DNA of 64,000 bases, from assembly GCA_025617745.1 (NCBI GenBank), contig CM046853.1, forward strand, positions 4,584,873 to 4,648,872, given 5' to 3'. This DNA comes from Heliocidaris erythrogramma (Eukaryota > Echinodermata > Echinoidea > Camarodonta > Echinometridae). Positions 45,101 through 57,100 of the stretch are shown piece after piece. The notes under the pieces were generated by a model. That model did not search any database. It worked only from the letters and a program-made list of their open reading frames with translations, and was not told where the DNA came from. A program made the position numbers and the translations under genes. Every line of letters starts with the position of its first letter. Position 1 is the first letter of the stretch.

Positions 45101-48100
45101 ATAGGATTCACAGCCAACTCATCCTGACAGAGAAAAATGAAATATACCGGTATAATGATAATTCCTAATGATTTAAACCATCCTGATTGATTTGTTAGCA
45201 ATTAATATCATTGACAAGTAATGAGACTTTTATATATACAATTGACAATTAACGGATTTTTTTACAATTGGAAGTTGACATATTGATAACAGTTTGACAG
45301 TGTTTACCAAACGCTAAAATATTCTTGATAATTTCAGCATTTTAAAAACGATTTCGATTTAAACGTTAAAAACATATCAGCGAAATGATCGTATTAATGC
45401 CATCATACTCTTACCACGTGGATGACTTGTCCGTCGACAAAGAATGCCCAAGTCAAGGTGTATATGTAAATCTCATAGTGAGTTATTGCATAATGATGAG
45501 GGGCGGGTTCAAAGGTTAGTCGTACGGCGTTGTACTTTGGGAAGGCTTGGTAGAATGCAATGGACGGGTTCCATGTCTCTGCGATTATTATAAACAAACA
45601 AAATATGTTAGCTTTTCCTTTACAGTTTCAATACATTCCGCTTGTTGACTTGACGCCGTTATCAATATACATACATGATGATAGTGTACTTTAACATAAG
45701 TTCATTGCATTGCATTAATCACTAAAGTTTGTAAGGAAGACAAAGATTTCGGATTTCAGATATTATAGATTTTATTTCATTTCATTTGCAAGTTTACAAT
45801 TAACAATGCAAAAATATTTAGGCAAAGAAACTAATGAGTGCAGATACAAATAACAGAAGCAAATGAAAAAAAAAACCATCAGTAAAGACTACATTAAAGG
45901 GTCACTAAAATAAAAAAATAATTGCCCATTTTTCGTAGGAAGGTGTCATCAGGAGCCAAAAGATATCCATCACACAATTTTTAATGCATTCAGTCATATT
46001 TTATAATCATTTGAAAAGTGCATTTTTGCTGATTTACACAGTCATAAGCCCCGCCCCTAAAAAAAACCCATCGAAGCGACATCGTGATCACGTGATTTGT
46101 GACGCATGAAAAGTAAGTGAAAATATTCCAATATTTATTTTATTTCATTTGCAATTTTCAAAGTAACAAGTTTACAATTAACAATGCAAAAATATTTAGG
46201 CAAAGAAACTAGTGAGTGCAGATACAAATAACAGAAGCAAAACGAAAAAAAAAACCATCAGTAAAGACTACATTAAAGGGTCACTAAAATAAAAAAATAA
46301 TTGCCCATTTTTCGTAGGAAGGTGTCATCAGGAGCCAAAAGATATCCATCACACAATTTTTAATGCATTCAGTCATATTTTATAATCATTTGAAAAGTGC
46401 ATTTTTGCTGATTTACACAGTCATAAGCCCCGCCCCTAAAAAAAACCCATCGAAGCGACATCGTGATCACGTGATTTGTGACGCATGAAAAGTAAGTGAA
46501 AATATTCCAATAACTTATACCGTGCGATCCCGGAGGCCCCAGGCAGGTCCAGCCCGGTGCCGAGCATGATATTCACCGCATCGACCATTTGCATTGCGTA
46601 TTTTCGTGTGTATAATTCCTCACAATAACTTTGATTTTGGGACACAGTTTCATCAATAATGCCTAATTGGTGTATAGTTGCGGGCTGTAGCAAGACCACT
46701 AAAGATGGTGTAAGCCTACATCATTTTCCTAAAGATGAAAATCTACGGAAATTGTGGGTCGCAAATGTAAAGCTCACGCGGGCAGAGTGGCAAGGGCCGG
46801 CCAAGTGAGTGGAGTACAATCTGCAGCGATCACTTTGCCGAAGATGATTTTGAGGATCCTGGCCTGTATTCCGAATTTGGCATGAAGAGAAGGATAAGCT
46901 GGCTAGATTCAGCTATTCCAACCATCAGACTTGGAGTCAAGTCTTCCAATCTGTTTTTCAACGACAGCAGCTGCAGCAGCTTCACCCGTAGACCGAAAAT
47001 TCTGTCTCTCGTTCGTTAGCTAAGACGACCGAACGAGAGACAGCATTTTCGGTCTACTTCACCCGTAACTCCAGGGAGCTCCAACGCGTTGGAGCTCCCT
47101 GGAGTTACTTCACCCACGGCCCTTCACCGTATTCTGCGAGGGGTTCAAACATATAATATGGTCGAATTTCCCCTTGCCACTCGAGCTTCTTTGCCTTCGG
47201 GGTCTGATAAATCATCTGATAAATCAGAGTTCGTATCTGCATGGCTCAGAAAAGTCCTCCAACTCGGAATCGCAGGCACTTTTCCTCTCTCTCTATATAA
47301 GTTACTCGAATTCAGCCAAAGTCTAAGTCAGTACTAACGTACTATGTAAAGCCCTAAAAAAAGCCCTAAGTGAAATAAACAAAACAAAAGCGTTCACCAG
47401 TCGCTATGTACGAGGGGAACATAGTCACTGCCGTACTAAAGATGTGTAGGACATTGTACATACAGACGCATAAAACGGCTGTGCACGCGTTTATGACCAA
47501 ATGCAAAACTTTCGTTCGGCAAGCTCAGATGGATGAGAACATTGTTCAAAAGAAAAGCTAAAAAACAAAACAAGTGCTGTATATTTGGGCAAAAGCATTT
47601 TCTGATCTTGTAGAAAATATATTGCTAATGATTATTCACTCCTAAGATTATATTGATTAATTTCCTATTTTCATAAATTGTCCGTTGAACAGAGGGGTCA
47701 AATACCGCATTCTGTGTACAATACTATATGCTGCAGCCTGCAGATCTTGTGCCTCTTACTTTTCATACGTCACTTGGGGGTTAGCCAATCAGCTCACGAG
47801 TTTTAAGGAACGTTCCCAAAACCTCTACTTTTCCCCCTTTTTCGCCAAAACGAGACATAATTTGGACAATCGATTGGCAGATTCGTGATTAGAAGGCAAA
47901 ACTACATGGAAAGAGCACCCATTTTCTCTCTAATTTAGTCAACCTTTAAAGTAACTCAAAGAAAATGAGAATGAAACAGATACCAGCAAAGAGGCGCAGC
48001 TTGTGAATACGCTTGTCCTTGGGAAAAGGTATTAAGTAATAATTTATGCAGTACAGAACAAAATGGAACTAAACAATTATGCATATGCACCGCCCCGAAA

Positions 48101-51100
48101 AAACACACGAATAAAAAGAGATGGGGTAAAGGGGGGGGGGGGAGGGGGAGGCCATGACCATGAAAAACAAACAAACTTTTTATCAAATAGAAAGCAAAGA
48201 AAGATATTGTAAAAACAAAAGGGAACTGGACGGAAGACAGAACAAGGACAGTGTGACAGGTGGGAGGATTGATGGGAGGGGCGGGGTTGGATCTGGAAGG
48301 TCAATTTAATTTACAGATTCCCCTAGATAAGCAAACAAAAACATTATTGTTTATAATGGATAATGGATGATACCAGTCTTTACATAAAGGGAATCATAAA
48401 ATATTGTCATATCAATATCATTGAGGGATCAATTACTACAAAACGCAATTAGTGACTTTTTTCAATTTATGTTTGAATAAATAAAAACTTTTAATGTCTC
48501 GTCTATCTATAGGGAGGGAGTTCCAAAGTTTTGAGGTAGTAAATATAAAAGTATTCTCTATTAATGATACAAATTAATTTGTCTAGTGGGATAATGAAGG
48601 ATTTCATAATTCACTGTAAATATATTACTAAAGACATTTGGCAATTCACGATTATGATATTGGAACACAAGAACGGCAAGACTGAGTCGATAAATATCAT
48701 AAATGGGAGTTCATTATTAATTGGTTAAGTATGTACTCAAAACAGAATTACTGTTGAAAAGATATATGGGAACAATAAATTTGTGCCAATTGTCATCACA
48801 AAATCACCAAATTGTCACATTCCCTTAGAAAATTACATTACCGTATCACTCAGTTGAAATCATTAAAATGTCAAAATTGATGGGTAATGTATATAGCCCT
48901 ACAGGCAGTCCATTTGAATATTATGTATGTTTTTTAAGGATTTAATAGGCCTAATATTTATCAATCATTAATATAAATATTACTAAAATGATTATCTGAC
49001 ATGTTTGGTGATATAATACGATCTATAATATTCTTCTAATTAATATAAATATTACTAATATGATTATCTGACATGTTTGGAGATCTAATGATCTATGATA
49101 GATTGTCTTCTTATCAAGATCCCGATGATCATTTCAAGGAGAATAATAAAAAATCCCTCACCTTCTGGTCTTGTCTGACAATATTTATCAGTCCATGTTC
49201 TTACTGCATCGTCACAAACTGTAAACAACAAATAAATGTTATTGTTTTAGATTTCATAATGAAAAACAAAAATGAAAACACATGCTTATATAGGAGTTCA
49301 CAACTCCAGCCTCAGCTTAAATCACATATCCTTTTTAAATATCAAATAGAAGCAGGTTTCAGAAAAATGATTAATCATCCCTTCTGTCATGAATTTGTGT
49401 AACTCATGGTCAAAGAATTAAATGAAAAATACATTTCAATTAAATTGGAGAGTTTATTTTGTAATTTAACCAGATACTTATGAAGTCTGTTCATAAATTT
49501 TACACAGAAAAAGAGGTATGATTTGACAAACCGCCTCATAGAATCGCCTTGGCAATGCAAGAATAAATAAAACTGTGAAATGCAGTGGCTCTTGAGAATA
49601 AACACAGCAACTCAAGAGTGTAAATACACAAATTTGTGAGAAGTCAGGAAAAGAAATTATCACATTTTCTTCGGGGCTAATTTTCTATGACAAGGAAGCA
49701 AGCGAGAAAAAAAATTATCACACTCTAAGATGTATATTGGGTCAAAAAATCTGAAAGGAAAGGATAATGGGGGCATATTTGGAGGATCGTGTGATTATGT
49801 ATTAAACCAGCTAGTGATAATAATGATAATAACCCACCAGGTACTCTTACAGGTAATGTGACCGTCTGATCATCTATCAAGGTACAATCCTCGGATTGGA
49901 ATGGTAGAGAACGGATTTTCAAGGTGTACTCATTTGGTCCGTCGTCGCTTATCCTCAGATCACAGAAGCAGTCGAAATGGAAAAGCCTCTGAAATATTAC
50001 AGGAATTAAACAATGTAAAGAGGTACATTATTCATCGGGTACCCATCAGATCACATGTTTGAGATGTTTTATTCAATTGTTAGACATCAGTTTTCCTGAG
50101 TGCTCAACTATACACTACTTACATATTAAGTAGCATATTTTGGATTTTCCGGTAATGATGCAAAGTAAAATTCCTCAGGTTCAAACCAAAGTTGTATTAC
50201 ACTGAATCTTTGTACATTTATATGCATATCTTTGGGTAAATAATGTATATTAGCTGCATAATGAGGGAAAAATGAAAAGAAAATGCAGTTATTCGTCCCA
50301 CCCATGTCTTAAGTACTCATTGTTTAAATGAATGTGACTTCTATGGGAAGTTACTTTATATTTTGCTGACTCAAACCTCTGTTTCTACTGCATGATAACA
50401 ATTCAGAATTAAGCAAGTTTATCAAGACATGCAGTTCCACGTCTGAACTCAGTATATGATTTAAAGCAATGATGTAATGACTTCAGTAATTACAGGTAAA
50501 TTCCTCTGGAAAACGTATATAGCAGAGATAAATACATGCTAATGATTAAAATACGAAGACCATACCTCCCCAACGAGCCATGAAGCCAACTAACTGTCAA
50601 ATTGATCTTTCTTCTTCATGTTCTTTTCCCCTTCTTATTCTTGTTCTTGTTCTTGTTCTTGTTCTTCTTGTTCTTCTTGTTCTTCTTGCTGTTCTTGTTC
50701 TTCTTCTTACTATTATTATTATTGCTATTCATATCATTTTTATTACTACTATTATTATCATTATTATTATTTTTATTTTTATCATTATTTTTATTATTAT
50801 CATTATTATAATTATTGTTATTATTATTATAATAATAATTATTATCATCATTACTATTATCAGTATTACTATTATTACTATTGTTGTAGTTATTACTATG
50901 ATTATCATGAAGATTATTATGATTATTTCAATATGGCACGAAAAAGAGACATTACTTCGTGCCATATTGAAATTTTGTAGTACCAAGAAATTATTTGTGT
51001 ATTATGATTATTATTATGATTATTATTATTATCATAATTGTTTTTGTTGTTTTTGTTGTTATTCGGAGAGAGAGAAGGTGCACAAAAATCACTATACCCA

Positions 51101-54100
51101 CGGGTCTCTCCTTCCGAAGTAACTGATTGGGATATGCAGGTGGACCAAAACCCCAGGGTTACTCTACTCTTTCACGAATAGTACAGTGGCTTATTAACAT
51201 GCAGCTTTCAAGTGCTGGTTTGGTAGTATTCACAACGAAAACAGAAAACTACTGAGGCAAAATAAAACCAAACAAGTAACCTACTAAAGGTTCAAGACTT
51301 AATGCTATACCAATCCGTTTTGCTTTCGGTGAACAAATTAATCTCGCCTAGGTAACGACATTATCTTGATATAACGACACTATGAAATTGCAAGGCTACT
51401 GTTTTTATTGTATTGACGTAAGAAATAAAGTTTGTGAAACAGGGATTCGCCCAACCATTTAATTTGCCTCTATGTGTGCTTTTAAATACTTACATACATA
51501 GACTCTGGCTCTCTTCAGCTGTTCAGTTTAGAAAATGTAAATCTATATGTAATTAAGGTGCCTTTCTTCATGGTTCTTGTAAATAACCGGAAATTCACAT
51601 ACATACATACATATACAAGTTTACACATGAAGAGGTGTGATTGTCTCAAACTCACATTTTTGGTTTGAGTTGTGGAGTCATAGATAGATTGACTATTTAA
51701 TCCTGTTGTGAAGTTCAGTCTAAAGCATTCTTCATAGCCACCATTCCAGTGATCCTCAAGTGTAAATATCAATCCTTCAAGATTGGAGGCGCCTAAAATA
51801 TAAGAACCAAGATTGGTGATAATAATTTATTCGCCACTAAAGTAAGCCAGGTTTAAATTTTACCACTTTTAAGAATACATTCCACACCCCTTCCATCTGT
51901 ACCCTTAAAACGTTGCTATCACATGTTATGATACATGCAAAAGATAAATATACTCATTTCAACATGCACCTAAAAAATAAATACATCCACACTCCTTCAA
52001 ACACTCCTATTTTCTTTGGTACACTACTTTCTATTGTTCCATATCAAACCCACAGAATGCCAACTTAACTTTGCTGAATAGTAACTCTAACTTCAACTGA
52101 AACTAGGTTCAAGTTGTCGTTTCTTTAGCAGGGGATGAATCCGATTATAATATGGAAGGACATGCGCTGATATATATACATGAATTCTACAGTATAACTG
52201 TGATATAATGTGATACAACGGTGATAAAATGCCATGAAAGAAACCTTCAAGTGGGTTTTCATACACCTATTCATGAAAACCTTTGTGAAATTATTTTGAA
52301 TGATTAACCATGCATGAAGACGGAGAATAGATCCACACGTTCCAGTTTTGCGTGCAAGAATGTTTATGAGCGATAGACGGATCTTTATCATGTTTATAAG
52401 TCGGTATTAATATGTGCATCCAATATTCCATACATGATACATGTATAGGCAAATAATCATGGTTATCGTGTACTTACTATGACGATTGACTTCAAATGTG
52501 ATATTAAGACAAGTGATGACGTCACCATTATCATCGACGGATCCATAGAAATCAGTCTGCACCCTGTGAACCTTTTCTGCATGTTCTGTATCATCTGTTT
52601 GCATGGAACCTCCCAGCTGGCAAGCATCTGTAGAAAGTATAGTGAAGTCAATATAAATAAACTGCGAGACATTTGAAAAGAAAATTCATTAGTTTTTATA
52701 AAATTTTTAACATCATTTGAAACTGCCTGCAGTACATTCTTACTTTCTTCCTTTTGCTATTTCGTGGGATATGTCCCTCTCTTATATCTCTTTCCCCTTT
52801 CCCGCAATGTATTTTTTTTATATCTTTCTTTTTCACCAACCCTTTTCTTCTTTCTTTTTACATGTACATTTATGATGAAAGCAATATCAACTACGAATGA
52901 TTTATGATAGTATCAACTGATTATATATAAAATTGTCATTTTTAGGGGACGGTGGCTAATCATTTTATTTTCTAATATCTTCATCCTTAAATGTAATCAC
53001 TCAACAAGTCCGCGTGGGCTTCCCCTTCTATTCCACAAAACCACGATTACTGTCCTGTGTTAAATCCATTTCTGATCATTGAATACACAATTCTTTTAAT
53101 CGGATGTCATACTTTAATGGTTGATTAATGGAAGAAATGAAATAAACTGGAATGAAGAACAAAAATTGTGATCTCAACCATCAAACCACAAAATAATTTA
53201 AACTATCTGCTTTTTTTTATAGGGAGTGCCTTCCGACAATATATTTCATCCACCGTTCCACTTTTGTTTCACTCTTTAGAAACGAATTGATCACTCCCTG
53301 TTTTGTTCACGCTTGATCACTTAAACTAAACATTCAACGCTACCATGAAAATGAATTGTCAGGCATTCAGCAAACATAATGACGAAATAAATAGATTTAC
53401 TTCACTGGCTGTAAGTAGTATGACCATGCAATTCGATGTCCTATTGATATAAATCAATAGCAATGGTTGTTTTTTAGTTATTTAATTCTTCAATTGCTGA
53501 TTACTAGACCATTTACATGAGTAATATTTTACCTGAAACTGGCCTCCTTCCTTCATGATAGTATCAACCATAAAAACCGAAAATAACAAAGAACAATTTC
53601 CACAACAGAAATTTCGATGTTGTTTATTATTTTAGTTAGAACTGTTTCTAAGTGCAATAATTCTCGTTAACTACATGCATAAATCAAATATCGTGTAAGT
53701 TATGAGGCCATAGCCATGATAGTACAAGTCTCTATTGTCTAGAATATCTTAGAAATTATACGTTTTTCATATTCCTTACCTAAACAGTGTTGATTTGTTT
53801 CCGTAACAGTATACTTGTATACATGTTGTTTGCCATTCTGAAAAAGGAGAAAGAAATGGAGGAAAATACAAAAGTTCCGATGATCTGTTTTTAAATTACC
53901 TGGTCAAAGTTTTAATTAAACATTGTACTCATGCTAAGATTATAGTTTTGACTAAAATGTCCTCGCCCCTGGCATTAATTCAGCTCAAGATAACCCTGAA
54001 TATCAGAAGAGATAAGGGTTTGGGATTAAACTTTTTCAGTTGTATTAAATCATTTGCATTTGTACTTTCGAAGACATTTAAAACAGAAAACAAAACCACT

Positions 54101-57100
54101 CATAGGCAAATGCGTTTGCACAAAGATCACCAAGTGTGTGGGATTGGGCTTTCTTCCAAAGTGTAGTAGAGCGCTTATAGTACTAAAGTTTCTCAGCGCT
54201 TTGCACACTTGTCAAAACTGTATGAAAGTCGGTATCTATTAGAGTTCAATTGCAAAATTGCATTTTCAGCACTAAATATGATAACGGAACGATGAAAAAG
54301 ATTTCATCTCTATGACTACAACCCTTGAAGCTAGTGTGCTGTTTTAACAAACTCTGTGTATCTTCGTACGATGAAATTCATGATAAGTAAATTGAGAAAA
54401 TATGAGGAGATACCTGTTTAGCTGTTTTAACTGAAGGTTTCGGAGGAATGTTTAGTAACTTGGAATTTCATGAAAGACTCGAACACATTATTTTTTCAGT
54501 GAAATCAGATTATCATAAATAAATAAAATCCTTTTCACAAATCTTATGAACTCATATTATAATCTAATATTGTGCCATAGATGAAATATAAACAACAATA
54601 AAACAAACCAGCTGAAAACACTGAATAATATACACAAACCTATGAGTTTGTTTATAATTATCATTTTTTATAAATATGCTTTTGACAAAGGAAATACTTA
54701 ATTTTGTTATATGTGACTTATAGTGACTTGTTATATGCACCAATAGTACATCGTATAGTGTATCAATGAAGTGCAATGATTATAATACTTATCCCTACAA
54801 ATCTTTACAAATCCATTTAAACTATTAAATGTCGACATTGCATATCACATTAAATTTGGTAGGGACCACAATATTGCTTTACAACGCCACATTATGACAT
54901 GCGCAGTCATGACATCATCTTATAAATGCCGTGAAGTGGAAATTAAGTGGAAAAAATAAAAATGCCACGTCATTGAAAAAGAAAATCACAAAAGGCCTCG
55001 AACTATTATAAAGTTAATATTTAATGAATATCTAATGGGAGATCACACTGAAAGGGAAAGGGAAATAATATTTACATGTTGACATAAGCACTGTGCAAAG
55101 CAGATGAGAAAATAAAATGTCATCATTTTGTATTGTTGTCAAGTTTAACGTCTTTTTAATGAAAAAGATAGAAGTCTCGAACTCTAGTGTTCCTTTATCT
55201 AGAGAACTCTAGTTTGCCCCATACTGTCCTGCATTTAAATCACCTTTCCTTTTTATACAGCGAGGTCTTCCTTTGTAATGGCCTCTAAAATGTAAGGAAT
55301 GTTCAGCAATATGGCGTTATTATCCCGTCGTTGTGGTTAGCTTCCTCTATTATCTAAGTGTATGGCATAATCTACACTTCCCTGTACATTGTAAGAGAGT
55401 TATCACTTGAACAGGTATAGTCGATACAGGTCGATGTGAATGTACATTATGTCTGAAAAATCAATCAATCTGCTCAAACTTTCAGACGAGTCTGCTCGTC
55501 TAAAATTCTTGTATCGTTATCAAAATTGCATGAACTTAAAATCAAGACGCATTTTAAGTTTTTCCTTAATACAATGTTTATTTGATTATGCTAATGCGAC
55601 ATGGTACTGCAGTCTAGGCAAGGTGGATCAAAACAAGTTAAAAATAATTCAAAATAAGATTGTAAGATTTATCAATCACTTACCACCAAGAACACACATT
55701 GGGAAGAGTGAACTTGAAACAGCTGGTCTTCTTCATGTAAACCTTAGATCACAACAACTTTTAATTCACCATGTACATAAGATTTTTTACTCTAATGCAG
55801 ATCACTATATTTCAAATAATTTTACTCGCTCTTCAAGTGTTCATAGGCATGACACTAGAAATAGTCAATTTAATTTCGTAGTGCCTAAGCGGAAAGGTAA
55901 AATTGGAAATTCTTTTTATTTTAACGGTATTCTTTTCTGGAATTCCCTCCCAAATCATGTTAAGTCAGTTAAGCATTTTTTACATTTTAAAAGGGTATTG
56001 AAGCATCATTTGAAAAATGTGTCTACTCCATAACTATATTTCTCCTCTCCTTTTTGTAGCTCAGATGGTTTTTCCTATATTATTTGACTTATGTAACCAA
56101 CGTTTATTATCGATAGTTTCATTATGATTTTTTGTATATAGTTTTTTCCGTTGAGTAAGTCTTGTTTTCACATTTATGTAATCTTCGCCTACTTTATAAA
56201 AAATGTTATGTTTTATTTTGCTACTTTTAATTAGTACATTCTTATTATTTATATGATCTCTCTGTGATAATGATAGATACTGACGATAATCATTCATCTA
56301 ACACAATTCAGTCTTTTGCATGGTCGCCCGAGGAATTTAATGATAACTTTATTTCTTGTTCCAGTTCTAATGTTAATTTTAGTGTTTCACATATCAATAA
56401 ACTTTGAGAGTTTCAAAATATTCTACCAATTGCAAGATGGTACTAAGCATGAATTCAGTATTGTTGGTTTATCAGAAATTTTGCAAATAAAAGAGGACAG
56501 TTTATTTTCTGTTCGTAATTATAATTTTGAACATTCGTGTCGTGAGAATGGTAGAGGGGGTGGTGTAGGAGCATACATAAGATCAAACTTCAAATACAAT
56601 GTTCTGGAAATGAATGTTTGTCATGCAGAATCTCTCTGGTTGCATATCCCTATAGGAAATAGATCTTTTATAGTGGCAATTGTATACAGGAAACCAAACA
56701 CGAATCTAGATGAATTCCAGGAAAGTTTGCTGAATGTATTACACCAATGCAAGATAGACAAACACAGTTGTATTCTAATGGGAGATTTTAACGTTGATAT
56801 TAGTATTGAAAACTCAAATGATAATTTAGTAAACTCATTTACATTACCTCTACAATGTTAGGTATTGAACAGATTATAACAACGCCCACTCGTATTACAA
56901 AATACTCAAAAACTCTAATTGATCACATTTATACGAATACAGATGTCTGTAATATTCGTGCGGGGACAATAATTACTAATGTCTCAGACCATTTTCCAGT
57001 CTGTGCCTCATTCAAGAATGTATGTCTCACCAAATCTTGTACAAAATCTCCTCAGGTAACAATGAGGAATTTTAGACGATATCAGAAGTCTTCATTCCAT

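Noticed and set aside
49838..49855. Donor GTAAGA at the end of receptor exon 5
   Set aside because: Using it puts exon 6 in a frame with a stop after six codons; the GTGGGT donor 13 bp further keeps the frame and the C-D-x-A motif.
50580..51122. Open frame of 180 codons rich in Leu, Ile and Val
   Set aside because: It is a direct translation of TTC/TTG and ATT microsatellites inside repeat R1; no start context, no domain.
52463..52672. Alternative open frame in receptor exon 3 (MLASWEVPCKQ...)
   Set aside because: It would join exon 1 directly in phase 0, but it loses the conserved cysteines and does not lead into exon 4 in the right phase. The frame used here requires the short exon 2, which is present with good splice sites in both gene copies.
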